34,421 bases of DNA from Microbacterium ureisolvens (GTDB lineage: Bacteria; Actinomycetota; Actinomycetes; Actinomycetales; Microbacteriaceae), in the NCBI RefSeq assembly GCF_019511645.1, contig NZ_JAEUAX010000020.1:1-34421 (forward strand), read 5' to 3'. Each line of letters starts with the position of its first letter. Position 1 is the first letter of the stretch. The notes below the pieces were generated by a model. It was not told the DNA's origin. It made no database searches and was given only the letters and a program-made list of their open reading frames with translations. Made by a program: the position numbers and the translations under genes. Positions 7,863 to 16,266 of this stretch are shown piece after piece.

Positions 7863-8803
7863 CACTTGAGTCCGCTCTGTCTGCGGGTCAGGAAGAGGAA
7901 CCCGAACGATCCGATGAACACGACGATTGCGAGCGAGAAGGCGATCGTCGAGGCGTAGTTGAACTGGCTGTAGCTGAACGCCAGAGCGAAGGCGTACATG
8001 TTCGGTGTGTAGTCGGCGGGCAAGGCGCCGGAGGCGACGCTGCGGAGCACCGTCGGCTCGGTGAAGAACTGCAGAGTGCCGATCAGAGCGAAGGTGAGGA
8101 CCATGACCATCGACGACGAGATCATGGGCACCTTGATGCGCGTCGCGATCTGGATGCCATTGGCCCCATCGATGCGCGCCGCCTCGTAGATCGAAGGGTC
8201 TATCGCACGCAGAGCCGCGTAGATGACGATCATGTAGTAGCCCGACCATTGCCAGGTGACGACGTTGACCAGGCTGAAAAAGATCGTGCCGGACGACAGG
8301 AAGTCGGGCGCGGGCAGACCGAACAGGTCGAATATCGTTCCGGCAGGACCGAACCGGGGGCTGTAGAGGAAGCTCCACATGAGCGCGCCGATGACGACCG
8401 GGATGGCGTAGGGGGCGAATATGAACAGCCGCGACGTCTTGGCAAGCCACGTCGCCAGCGTGTCCAGTGTCAGCGCCGCGATGAGCGCGACGATCATCTG
8501 CAGCGGGATCATCACGATCGCGAAGAGTGCGACCCGGCCGAGTCCCGCGAGGAAGAGGGGGTCGGTGAAAGCCTTGAGGTAGTTGCCGAGGCCGACGAAC
8601 TTCGTGCCGGTCGCCAGCGTCGAGCTGAACAGGCTCATGCCGAACGCGTAGACGAGCGGGAAGACGAGGAACGCCGCGAATATGACGAGGAATGGCGTGA
8701 TGAAGAGCCAGCCGATGTTCTGGCGGCGATGGATGGCGCTGCGGCGGTGCGCGCTCGGTGCGCGCCGGGCCGTGGCCGGTCTGTCGACGACGTTGGTCGC
8801 CAT
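7862..8803 (-). CDS. Carbohydrate ABC transporter permease (MalF/AraP type)
   Basis: 313 residues. About 28 charged residues precede the first membrane helix NIGWLFITPFLVIFAAFLVFPLVYAF, which is the MalF-class opening. Six membrane segments are expected. The EAA loop reads SIYEAARIDGANGIQIATRIKVPMI. It would form the heterodimeric membrane channel with the next permease. It follows the binding-protein gene by 69 bp on the same strand. ATG 8803 is preceded by AAGGAAGGGATCC, a good ribosome site. No ATP-binding subunit gene is present in this locus. Confidence 0.93.
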   Translation of the reverse strand: MATNVVDRPATARRAPSAHRRSAIHRRQNIGWLFITPFLVIFAAFLVFPLVYAFGMSLFSSTLATGTKFVGLGNYLKAFTDPLFLAGLGRVALFAIVMIPLQMIVALIAALTLDTLATWLAKTSRLFIFAPYAIPVVIGALMWSFLYSPRFGPAGTIFDLFGLPAPDFLSSGTIFFSLVNVVTWQWSGYYMIVIYAALRAIDPSIYEAARIDGANGIQIATRIKVPMISSSMVMVLTFALIGTLQFFTEPTVLRSVASGALPADYTPNMYAFALAFSYSQFNYASTIAFSLAIVVFIGSFGFLFLTRRQSGLK

Positions 8804-8872
8804 GGCGGATCCCTTCCTTGGGTGCGGATTGGAGGTTCGGGCCGGCTCCGGTCGGGAGCCGGCCCGATGAGC

Positions 8873-10210
8873 TCACTCGAGGGTGAAGCCCTGGTCCTTG
8901 GCGTACTTCTCGAGCGTGGCCTGCAGGTCGTCGAGCGCCTGCCCGGCATCCTTCTTCTTGTCGACCACGACGGCGGTCACCTCCTGCTGGAGCTGGTCGT
9001 AGGCGTAGTTCTGGAACGGGCTGAACGTGGAGCCCGAGTAGCCTGCGGCCGCGGGGAGGAAAACCTCCTTGTTGATCTGCTGCCCGCCGAAGAACGGGTA
9101 CTCCAGGTTCGCGAAGTAGTCCGACTCGAGGATGGGCTTCCACAGCGGGAACAGCGCCGCCTTCTCGATGCCGATCTTCCATGCCTCCTCCGTGCCGAAG
9201 ATCTCCTTCGCGACGGTGGCCGAGGCCTCCTTGTCCTTCGCCTGGCTCGTCACGGCGAAAGTAGAGCCGCCCCAGTTGATCTGGACGGGGTTGCCGGTAT
9301 CCCACTGGGGAACCGGAGCGGCGCGCCACTGCGCGTTCTCATCCGTGCCCTCAAGACCTTGCAGGTAGCCGGGCCCCCACGCAGCGGCGACGTAGATTGC
9401 GTAGGTTCCGTCGACGAGCATCGTGTTGTAGTCGGCCGTGAAAGCCTCGTCGACTGCGACGAGACCCTTGTCGGTCAGGTCCTGCCAGTAGGAGAGGACG
9501 TCCTTCGAGCCTTGGTCGTTGACGTCGATGCCGATATCGGTCGGGTTGGCGCTGTCGTACGTGAACGGCACGGAGCCGGACTGCGCGAAGAGCGCCTGAG
9601 TGTACGCGCGACCGTTGGGCGGGAAGTCGGCGAGCACACCGGGGGCGCCGGCATCCTTCAGCTTCCGCGCCGCGTCGGCAAACTCGGCCCAGGTCGTGGG
9701 CGGGGTGATGCCGTACTTGTCCAGGATGTCCTTGCGGTAGAGCATGCCCATGGGGCCGCCGTCGACAGGGATGGCGTACACGGCATCACCCGACGAGACG
9801 TCCTTCCACGCGCCCTCGGTGTAGTCGCCCTTGACCTCGTCGGCGCCGTACTCCGACAGGTCGACGAGGGCGTCCCGGATCGAGAAGCTCGAGAGCACTT
9901 CCGACTCGAGCATGATGACGTCGGGAGCGCCGCTGCCGGATTCGACCGCGGTGGAGAACTTGGTGTACTCGTCGTTTCCCTGGCCGGCGTTCGTCCAGCA
10001 GACCTGAACCTCGTCGTGCGTCTCGTTGAAAAGGTCGACGACATCTTCGAATGCGGGGTACCAGGCCCAGACGCTCACCTGCGTGGCGTCGGGCTGCTTG
10101 ATCTCGTTTGTGCAGGATGCTGCGGCGGCCTCGCCGCCGGACGAGCATCCCGTCAGTGCGGCGGCCGTGACGACGACTGCGCCGAGCCCGGCAAGAACCT
10201 TCGACTTCAT
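8873..10210 (-). CDS. Sugar ABC transporter substrate-binding lipoprotein
   Basis: 445 residues from ATG 10210. The N-terminus MKSKVLAGLGAVVVTAAALTGCSSGGEA is a lipoprotein signal with lipobox LTGC. The mature part has family-1 sugar-binding features: VSVWAWYPAFEDVVDLFNE near the start, ESGSGAPDVIMLES, and DGGPMGMLYRKDILDKYGI, where strand and hinge segments of MalE-like proteins occur. It probably captures arabino-oligosaccharides at the outer face of the membrane. The start was chosen for the signal peptide and the GAGAGGAAG ribosome site; the open frame extends 26 codons further upstream into the leader. A TTGACA promoter and an inverted-repeat operator lie about 95-155 bp upstream. Confidence 0.94.
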   Translation of the reverse strand: MKSKVLAGLGAVVVTAAALTGCSSGGEAAAASCTNEIKQPDATQVSVWAWYPAFEDVVDLFNETHDEVQVCWTNAGQGNDEYTKFSTAVESGSGAPDVIMLESEVLSSFSIRDALVDLSEYGADEVKGDYTEGAWKDVSSGDAVYAIPVDGGPMGMLYRKDILDKYGITPPTTWAEFADAARKLKDAGAPGVLADFPPNGRAYTQALFAQSGSVPFTYDSANPTDIGIDVNDQGSKDVLSYWQDLTDKGLVAVDEAFTADYNTMLVDGTYAIYVAAAWGPGYLQGLEGTDENAQWRAAPVPQWDTGNPVQINWGGSTFAVTSQAKDKEASATVAKEIFGTEEAWKIGIEKAALFPLWKPILESDYFANLEYPFFGGQQINKEVFLPAAAGYSGSTFSPFQNYAYDQLQQEVTAVVVDKKKDAGQALDDLQATLEKYAKDQGFTLE

Positions 10211-10303
10211 TGGCTGTGTGCTTCCTCTCGCGGTGCTGACACCGGTGTCTTTCGGAGTGGATGCGAGCAACTCTCGTGTGGGCGCCACACTGAGCCTTCG
10301 CGA

Positions 10304-10332
10304 TCTGGAACGTTAAAGATTAACGTTCCAGA
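10304..10332. promoter_or_regulatory. LacI-family operator of the arabinan operon
   Basis: A perfect inverted repeat: TCTGGAACGTTAA (10304-10316), AGA spacer, then TTAACGTTCCAGA (10320-10332). Each arm contains AACGTT with the central CG typical of LacI-family operators, so this may be two operators side by side, 13 bp apart centre to centre. It lies immediately downstream of the -10 element of the leftward promoter, where a bound repressor would block initiation. The regulator gene adjoins it. Confidence 0.85.
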
Positions 10333-10336
10333 CGAG

Positions 10337-10366
10337 AGCATGCTGGAGAACCAGGCATCCTGTCAA
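10337..10366 (-). promoter_or_regulatory. Promoter of the arabino-oligosaccharide ABC operon
   Basis: Reading leftward, a consensus -35 TTGACA (10361-10366) is followed after 18 bp by CATGCT (10337-10342), a moderate -10. The predicted transcription start falls inside or at the edge of the operator palindrome, giving a leader of roughly 115-120 bases before the binding-protein ATG. Confidence 0.65.
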
Positions 10367-10395
10367 GCGCCGATTCGAAATAAGTGCGAACAGCG

Positions 10396-11415
10396 TCAGG
10401 CTATGCGCGCGGGCGCGGACTCGCGCTCGACGATGCGGAAGTCCGCCAGCTGCAGGCGCGCCGCGTGACCTGACTGCGGCTGGGCGATGCGATTGAGCAG
10501 CGTCTGCACGGCGGTACGTGCGATCCATGGCCGCCCAGGATCGACCGTCGTGAGCGACGGGATGGAGAACTGCGCCTCGTCGAGGTCGTCCCAGCCGACG
10601 ACCGAGACGTCGTCGGGCACGTGCAGGCCTGCCTCCTCGAGCGCCCGCATAGCGCCGAGGGCGAGCGTGTCGTTGAGCCCGAAGACCGCGTCGAACTCCG
10701 CACCTCTCTCGAGCAGCTCGCGCATGGCGCGTGCGCCGTTGGAGCGATGCCAGAGAGTCGTGTACGCGACGATGTCGTCGTCGTACGGGATGCCGGCTGC
10801 CTCGAGGGCCTCCCGATAGCCTCGGAGGCGTAGACCCGCGGAGCCGATCACCTCCCCCTCGTGCGCCCCGACGACGGCGATGCGACGACGACCGGAAGCG
10901 AGCAGGTAGTCCGTGACAGCGCGCGCCGCCTCAACATTCTGCATCGTGACGTGATCGAGGGCACCGTCGAAGATGCGCTCGCCGAGCAGCACCATGGGGT
11001 AGGGCACGTCCAGCCGCGCGACATCCTCCTGGCCCATTCCGAGGGCGCTGAAGATGAGGCCGTCGGTGAGTTTGAGCCGGGGACTGCTCAACAGCTCCAG
11101 CTCACGCGTCCTGTCGCCGCCGGTCTGCTCGACGAATACGCCGACGCCGGCGCGCTCCGCCTCGGCGATGACTTCCGCCGCGAGCTCGGCGAAATAGCTC
11201 AATGCGAGATCAGGCACGGCGAGCGCGATGGCGCCTGTACGTCCCGAGCGCAGATTCCGCGCCGTCAAATTGGGGGTGTAACCCAGCTCCGCGATGGCTT
11301 GCTCGACCTTGGCGCGCGTCGCCGGACGAATATGCGGGTAGTCGCGGATGACATTGGAGACCGTTTGCATCGATACGCCCGCGAGCCGCGCCACGTCGTG
11401 CAATGTCGATGCCAT
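10396..11415 (-). CDS. LacI-family transcriptional regulator of arabinan utilisation
   Basis: 339 residues. The N-terminal LacI helix-turn-helix reads TLHDVARLAGVSMQTVSNVIR, followed by the hinge-helix region NLTARNLRSGRTGAIALAVPDL. The rest is a periplasmic-binding-protein-like effector domain, with DGLIFSALGMG, RRIAVVGAHEGE and VSVVGWDDLDEAQFSIPSLTTV. It probably represses the operon at the palindrome 60-90 bp downstream of its own stop and is released by arabinose or an arabino-oligosaccharide. A matching half-site in its own promoter suggests autoregulation. ATG 11415 follows a GAGGGGG ribosome site. Confidence 0.94.
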   Translation of the reverse strand: MASTLHDVARLAGVSMQTVSNVIRDYPHIRPATRAKVEQAIAELGYTPNLTARNLRSGRTGAIALAVPDLALSYFAELAAEVIAEAERAGVGVFVEQTGGDRTRELELLSSPRLKLTDGLIFSALGMGQEDVARLDVPYPMVLLGERIFDGALDHVTMQNVEAARAVTDYLLASGRRRIAVVGAHEGEVIGSAGLRLRGYREALEAAGIPYDDDIVAYTTLWHRSNGARAMRELLERGAEFDAVFGLNDTLALGAMRALEEAGLHVPDDVSVVGWDDLDEAQFSIPSLTTVDPGRPWIARTAVQTLLNRIAQPQSGHAARLQLADFRIVERESAPARIA

Positions 11416-11433
11416 TCATCCCCCTCGTCGGAC

Positions 11434-11464
11434 ACTGTAGCGCCATCTGGAACGTTGTAAGCAA
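11434..11464 (-). promoter_or_regulatory. Regulator promoter with embedded operator half-site
   Basis: Leftward -10 TACAGT (11434-11439) lies 19 bp from TTGCTT (11459-11464), a possible -35. Between them plus-strand ATCTGGAACGTT (11445-11456) is identical to the left arm of the operator in front of the transporter operon (10303-10314). The position between -35 and -10 fits negative autoregulation. Confidence 0.6.
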
Positions 11465-11909
11465 TCAATCGTCGGATCGCCAGTGCGATGGCCAGCATCG
11501 CCAGGACCCGCCTGCTCACCACGACAGCTCAAAACATCGACGCCGGTAGGCGAGCAGTTCCAGGCATGCCGCCATATTCACGTCGAATGAGCGCGGGTCG
11601 CGGCGACGGCTCACAAACCCGGATCACCTCGGCATAACCGGCCGTTCACTTCATCCCCTCGCATTCGCAGCGCTGGCGGTGCCGCTCGTGAGCTTCCTGG
11701 GTCTGACGATTGCGCTGTCGGGGATGGAACACACGCCCCTTCCGACCTGTGGGACCCAGACGTAAACTGCGCGCTTCTTGCCTCGGAGTCTTGTCTACAG
11801 CGTGAGCAATGCCACGACGCCCGGACGACGTTCCGCCGCACCGGGATGCGCGGGTGAGTTGTCCCGCCCGGAAGCCCAGGCGCTAGCCCGAAAAGGGGAT
11901 GAGATAGGG
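11465..11909. other. Intergenic region without a recognisable gene
   Basis: About 445 bp between the regulator promoter and the end of the SelO gene. A plus-strand frame of about 70 codons ending in TAA near 11766 contains a hydrophobic stretch (AFAALAVPLVSFLGLTIAL) but has no usable start codon. It could be a remnant or chance. No RNA gene, repeat or clear promoter was recognised. Confidence 0.45.
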
Positions 11910-11932
11910 ACACAACCCAGGGGGTTGCGTGT
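11910..11932 (-). terminator. Candidate terminator after the SelO gene
   Basis: An imperfect hairpin (ACAC-AACCC, loop AGG, GGGTT-GC-GTGT) lies directly against the SelO stop codon. Read leftward it is followed within about 25 bp by CCCCTTTT. It marks the probable 3' end of the long leftward gene run. Confidence 0.45.
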
Positions 11933-13396
11933 TCAGGTGCCACAGAAGGTACGGTGTCGCGGTGCGCCGTCTGGCGCGGGTCGCGCATAGCGGCGGTAGA
12001 CGCCGCCAGGCCGCTCGGTGTACGGCTCACGCACGAGCGCGAGTAGATCGTTGAAGGGTGCGAGGTCGCCCTTGGTTGCGGCGTCGAGTGCCTCCTCGAC
12101 GATGTGGTTCCGGGCGATGTAGACCGGGTTGACGGCTCGGATGAGCCCACCGTCCGGCGTCAGCGCCTTCCATCTGTTCAGCCACGCGTCGAGTTCGGGC
12201 GCCGGTCCGAGGAAGCGGTCTCGCAGCGGGCGGTCGTCGCCTTCGGCGGCAGCGGCGAGGTCTCGCCAGAAGCCGGTGAAGTCCGCGCGGTGATCAGCCT
12301 GCAGGTTCAGTGCGGCGTCAGTCAGTTCGGTGACCACCGACGATTCGACGCGATCTTCTAGGCCCAGCTTGTCGCGGAACGCCGCGGCCCAGTGCGATCG
12401 GTAACGTCCGTCGAAGGTGTCGATGATCTCCACGGCGACCTCTTCGACTGTGGATCCATCGTCGGCCAGGAGCGGCGACAGCGCATGTCCGAGCTGCTCG
12501 AGATTCCAGCGCATGATGGCCGGCTGCTTGTCGTATGCGTACCGCCCGAACCGATCGATCGAGCTGAAGTACGCACCCGGTTCATACGCGTCCAGGAAGG
12601 CGCAGGGGCCGTAGTCGATGGTCTCGGCGCAGGCGAGGACGTTGTCGGTGCTGAGTACGCCGTGCACGAACCCGGTGCGCATCCACTGCGCGGTCAGATG
12701 TGCGCTGGCGTCCACGATCTCGCCGAGCAGTGCCCGATACGGGCGGTCGGCCCCGCGCGCCCGCGGGTAGTGGCGCGCGATGACATGATCGGCCAGGCGT
12801 CGCAGCAGCGCCGGATCGCCGTGTGCGCCGGCGTACGGGAAGGACCCGAACCGCACGTGACTGGACGCCGTGCGCGCCAGCACGGCACCGGGCAGCACCT
12901 GTTCATCGTGGTGGCGAGGGGCACCGGTGGCCACGACGGCGAGCGCCCGGGTGGTGGGCACTCCCAGCGCGTGCATCGCCTCACCCATCAGGTACTCGCG
13001 CAGCATCGGTCCGACGACGGCGTAGCCGTCCACGCGCGACATCGACGTCGGCCCGATCCCCTTCAGGTGCACGTCGCGAAGCCGCCCGGCGCGGTCGCGG
13101 CGTTCGCCGAGGAGCGCGGCGCGGCCGTCGCCGAGGATGGGCTTGTAGACGCCCCACTGGTGGCCCGCATACACCTGCGCCACGGGGGCGGCGCTGAGCC
13201 CGGATGATTCCCCGGTGAGGAAGCGCACGCCCGCGTCCGACCGCAGGTAGGCAGGATCGAGGCCCAGGTCGCGCGCGAGCTCGTCGTTCAGCGCCAGCAG
13301 ACGCGGCTCGGGCGTGCGCACGGGCGCGACCTCGCGGGAGAGCTCGGGGAAGGCCTCCGCCCAGACTCGCTCGAGTACCGGCGCTTCGCGCGCCAC
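11933..13396 (-). CDS. selO: SelO/YdiU-family protein adenylyltransferase
   Basis: 487 residues from GTG 13396. SelO is a pseudokinase-fold enzyme that transfers AMP from ATP to Ser/Thr/Tyr of proteins, often linked to redox stress. Landmarks are VYAGHQWGVYKPILGDGRAALLGE (76-99), the ATP-binding Lys112 in VHLKGIGPT, GEAMHALGVPTTRALAVVATG, and the metal/catalytic pair Asp251-Asn252 in STDN with Asp261 in TIDYGP. The ten-residue Asp-Asp spacing equals that of characterised SelO (D252/D262). The C-terminus HRTFCGT is also typical. HGVLSTDN and GPTSMSRVDG differ from the more common HGVMNTDN and GPTPYSRGGDG forms, so this is a divergent member. It starts one base after the aminotransferase stop, indicating coupling. 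A longer frame reaching 13597 is a shadow of that gene. Confidence 0.93.
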   Translation of the reverse strand: MAREAPVLERVWAEAFPELSREVAPVRTPEPRLLALNDELARDLGLDPAYLRSDAGVRFLTGESSGLSAAPVAQVYAGHQWGVYKPILGDGRAALLGERRDRAGRLRDVHLKGIGPTSMSRVDGYAVVGPMLREYLMGEAMHALGVPTTRALAVVATGAPRHHDEQVLPGAVLARTASSHVRFGSFPYAGAHGDPALLRRLADHVIARHYPRARGADRPYRALLGEIVDASAHLTAQWMRTGFVHGVLSTDNVLACAETIDYGPCAFLDAYEPGAYFSSIDRFGRYAYDKQPAIMRWNLEQLGHALSPLLADDGSTVEEVAVEIIDTFDGRYRSHWAAAFRDKLGLEDRVESSVVTELTDAALNLQADHRADFTGFWRDLAAAAEGDDRPLRDRFLGPAPELDAWLNRWKALTPDGGLIRAVNPVYIARNHIVEEALDAATKGDLAPFNDLLALVREPYTERPGGVYRRYARPAPDGAPRHRTFCGT

Positions 13397-13397
13397 G

Positions 13398-14603
13398 TCA
13401 GCCGCGCTGGCGCTGCAGCGCGCGAGCGAGTCGGGCGGCGGCTTCGGCGAGGCGGTGCTCGCCGGTGTCGCCGAAGGCGAGCCGCAGGTGGCGTGCGGCG
13501 TCCGTCCCGGGTCCGGAGGGGAAGAATGAGCCGCGCTGGTACTCCACGCCCTCGGCGCTCGCGTCGGCCGCGAGCCGGTCGGCGTCGACGCGGTCATCGA
13601 GCAGTCGCGGCCAGAGGAACAGGCCGCCTTCCGGCACCTCGACGTCGAACTCGCCGGGCGCTTCGCGTTCGAGCGCCTCGGCCAGCGTGCGCGCTCGCGA
13701 CGCGTAGAGCGCGCGTGCCCGGTCGAGGGTCGCGTCGAACAGACCGGGCTCTTGGGTTAGCAGATCGGCGACGACGGCCTGCACGAAGGTCGACGAGTGC
13801 GAGTCCTGACGACTGCGCAGCGCGATGACGTCGGGCGCGAGCCACTCGGGCAGCACGAGCCACCCCAGGCGCAGTCCGGGTCCGAGCGTCTTGGTGAACG
13901 TGTTGACGTGGATGACGCGCTCGGAGTGGTTGAACGGCTCCTCCGCAGGGGCGGGTCCGGCGAAGCGCAGTTCGCGATAGGGGTTGTCGGCGAACACGAC
14001 GAACCCGTACCGCTCCGCCAGTCGCACCAGCTCGCGTCGGCCCTCGAGCGCCAGAGAGCCCTGTGTCGGGTTGTGGAAGTCGGGCACCGTGTAGAGCGCT
14101 GCGGGACGCGCGCCGTCCCGCAGCAGCGCACCCAGCTGGTCGACGTCGATGCCGTGAGCGCCCACCCGCACCGGCAGGATGTCGGCCGCCGAGAGCTCGA
14201 GGCCCCGCAGGAACAGCGGAAAGATCGGATTGTCGACGGCGACGAGGTCGCCGCGCTCGACCGTCGTCTGGATAGCGAGCGCGAGCCCGTGGAAGCCGCC
14301 GTTCGTCACCACGATGCGCGATACCGCCACACGCTCCCGCGCCGCGATCCACTCGCGCAGCGCGGGGATCCCCTCCGTCCGCGAGTACTGCAGCGCCGGC
14401 TGGCCGGGCTGCGCGAGTATCCGCGCGGTCGCCTCGGCGAGCTCGGGCGCGGGAAGCACGGACGGATCCGGGATGCCGCCGAGCAGTTCGATCGCGTCCG
14501 CACGGCGTTCGCGCAGCGTCTGATCGCCGAAGCCTTTCGGAACGGAGAACGCCGACACGAGTGCGGTTCGTCGGGCGAGGGCGGGCAGCGTGTCGAGGGT
14601 CAT
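13398..14603 (-). CDS. PLP-dependent class I/II aminotransferase
   Basis: 401 residues of the 2-aminoadipate/MocR-like branch of fold type I. Asn178 in PDFHNPTQG, Asp206 and Tyr209 in FADNPYREL, and the Schiff-base Lys238 in NTFTKTLGPGLRLGWL are all present. The C-terminal GLFLWPRL and HLRLAFG segments are typical. There is no N-terminal GntR domain, so it is an enzyme and not a MocR regulator. It lies 15 bp after the fused ABC ATPase gene and directly before selO on the same strand. That suggests it deaminates an amino acid released from the imported substrate. ATG 14603 is preceded by GGAG. Substrate unknown. Confidence 0.92.
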   Translation of the reverse strand: MTLDTLPALARRTALVSAFSVPKGFGDQTLRERRADAIELLGGIPDPSVLPAPELAEATARILAQPGQPALQYSRTEGIPALREWIAARERVAVSRIVVTNGGFHGLALAIQTTVERGDLVAVDNPIFPLFLRGLELSAADILPVRVGAHGIDVDQLGALLRDGARPAALYTVPDFHNPTQGSLALEGRRELVRLAERYGFVVFADNPYRELRFAGPAPAEEPFNHSERVIHVNTFTKTLGPGLRLGWLVLPEWLAPDVIALRSRQDSHSSTFVQAVVADLLTQEPGLFDATLDRARALYASRARTLAEALEREAPGEFDVEVPEGGLFLWPRLLDDRVDADRLAADASAEGVEYQRGSFFPSGPGTDAARHLRLAFGDTGEHRLAEAAARLARALQRQRG

Positions 14604-14618
14604 CGAGGACTCCAGTTC

Positions 14619-16244
14619 TCAGGCGGTGCGGGCGAGTTCGGTGCGGATGCGCGATCCGGGGCGCGGGATCGCCGATAGCAGCGACCGGGTGTAGTCGTCC
14701 TGCGGGTCGGAGAACACGCTTTCGACGCGGCCGCTCTCGACGACCCTGCCGTGCTGCAGCACGGAGACGGAGTCGGCGACCTGCCGCACGAGCGCGAGAT
14801 CGTGCGAGACGAAGAGGTAGGTGAGGCCGCGCTCGGCCTGGAGCCTCAGGAGCACTTCGACGATGTCGGCCTGCACGCTCACATCGAGGGCGCTCGTGGG
14901 CTCGTCGAGCACGATGACGTCGGGCTCGAGGATGAGCGCTCGCGCGATCGCGACGCGCTGCCGCTGACCGCCCGACAGTTCTGCGGGCCGCCGACGGGTG
15001 TGGGCCGGGGTGAGGCCGACCGCTGCGAGCGTCTCCGCCACACGCGCCGCGCGCTCGCGGCGGGCACCGACGCGGTACCGCTCGAGCGGTTCGCGCACGA
15101 TGGCGCCGACGCGCCACGAGGGATCGAGGGAGGTGAACGGGTTCTGGTACACGAGCTGAAGATGACGACGGATGCCGCGCACCGCGTCAGCGCTGCGCCC
15201 GACGACCGATTCGCCGTCGACGAAGACGGTGCCGGCATCCGGTTGTTCCAGGCCCAGCAGGGCACGCAGCGCCGTCGTCTTGCCCGAACCCGACTCGCCG
15301 ACGAGGGCATGGGTCGTGCCCGCGGGAACGGAGAACGACACATCGTCGAGCGCCTTCACCGCGCCACGGTCGGCGGAGAAGGTCTTCGTGAGACCCGACA
15401 CCTCGATCCGCAGTGGCGCACCGCTGAGCGGCAGCCGGTCCGCGCGCAGCGCGGCGTAACGCTCGGGATTGAGCGCCGGCGCGTCCGCCTGCAGTCGAAC
15501 CGTGTAGTCCGATCCGGGCTGCGCGAACACGTCGCCGGTTGCCCCGGCATCCTGCACTCGCCCGTCCTTCAGGACCACGATGCGGTCGGTGCGCTCCCCG
15601 GCGATCGCGAGGTCGTGCGTGATGAGCAGCAGGCCGATGCCGCGCTCGGTCTGCAGCTGGGTCAGAAGATCGAGTATGCGCTTCTGGATCGTGACGTCGA
15701 GCGCGCTCGTCGGCTCGTCGGCGACGATGAGCGAGGGCGCCGGAATCAGTGCCAGGCCGATCAGCACGCGCTGCAGCATGCCGCCCGAGAGCTGGTGCGG
15801 GTACGAGTCGTGGACGCGCTGCGGGTCTGAGAGCCCGACCTTCTCGAACGTATCGAGGATGAGGAGGCGCCGGGCCTTCGCGTCGCGCGGTTCGACGAGC
15901 GCCGCGGCCTCGTGGGCCTGCGCGCCGATGCGGCGGACGGGGTTGAGCGCGTTCGCGGGATCCTGGGGGACGAAGCCGATCTGCCGGCCTCGCAGCGGAC
16001 GGAATCGCCGCTCCGGCAGCGAGAGCGTCTCGGTGCCCAGGAACTCGACACTGCCCCGCGCGCGAGCACCATCGGGCAGGAGCCGCAGAACCGAGCGGGC
16101 GATCGTGGACTTGCCCGATCCGGACTCGCCGATGAGCGCGAGGCTCTCGCCGCGGGCGAGGCTGAAGCCCGCGTCGAAGACGACCGGGGTCGATCCGTAT
16201 GAGACCGACAGGCCTTCGACGCGGAGGAGGTCGGGGGTGGTCAT
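14619..16244 (-). CDS. Peptide/nickel-type ABC transporter, fused double ATPase
   Basis: 541 residues containing two complete ATPase domains in one chain, equivalent to DppD plus DppF. Domain 1: Walker A GESGSGKST (39-47), Q-loop FVPQDPANALNP, signature LSGGMLQR, Walker B LIVADEPTSALD, switch His in LLITHDLA. Domain 2: Walker A GESGSGKTT, VYQNPFTSLDP, signature LSGGQRQR, Walker B VIVLDEPTSALD, LFVSHDLA. It powers import through the two permeases encoded immediately upstream, 22 bp away. An AAGGATCG ribosome site precedes ATG 16244. All catalytic residues of both sites appear intact. Confidence 0.95.
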   Translation of the reverse strand: MTTPDLLRVEGLSVSYGSTPVVFDAGFSLARGESLALIGESGSGKSTIARSVLRLLPDGARARGSVEFLGTETLSLPERRFRPLRGRQIGFVPQDPANALNPVRRIGAQAHEAAALVEPRDAKARRLLILDTFEKVGLSDPQRVHDSYPHQLSGGMLQRVLIGLALIPAPSLIVADEPTSALDVTIQKRILDLLTQLQTERGIGLLLITHDLAIAGERTDRIVVLKDGRVQDAGATGDVFAQPGSDYTVRLQADAPALNPERYAALRADRLPLSGAPLRIEVSGLTKTFSADRGAVKALDDVSFSVPAGTTHALVGESGSGKTTALRALLGLEQPDAGTVFVDGESVVGRSADAVRGIRRHLQLVYQNPFTSLDPSWRVGAIVREPLERYRVGARRERAARVAETLAAVGLTPAHTRRRPAELSGGQRQRVAIARALILEPDVIVLDEPTSALDVSVQADIVEVLLRLQAERGLTYLFVSHDLALVRQVADSVSVLQHGRVVESGRVESVFSDPQDDYTRSLLSAIPRPGSRIRTELARTA

Positions 16245-16266
16245 GAGCGATCCTTCTGTCTGCCGG

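Noticed and set aside
6909..9329. 806-codon leftward open frame covering both permeases and part of the binding protein
   Set aside because: Only its last part, from ATG 7862, is the real permease; the rest is an out-of-frame shadow rich in Arg, Gly and Pro.
7844..10468. 874-codon rightward open frame
   Set aside because: It is antisense to the permease and binding-protein genes, very rich in Arg/Glu/Gly/Val, with no domain; a typical shadow in high-GC DNA.
11548..11766. Possible remnant of a membrane protein in the 11.5-11.8 kb gap
   Set aside because: It has one hydrophobic stretch but no start codon, ribosome site or second supporting feature; frames of this size arise by chance at this GC content.
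13594..15117. 507-codon leftward open frame between aminotransferase and ABC ATPase
   Set aside because: It runs out of frame over two clear genes and is mostly Arg/Ala/Pro low-complexity sequence.
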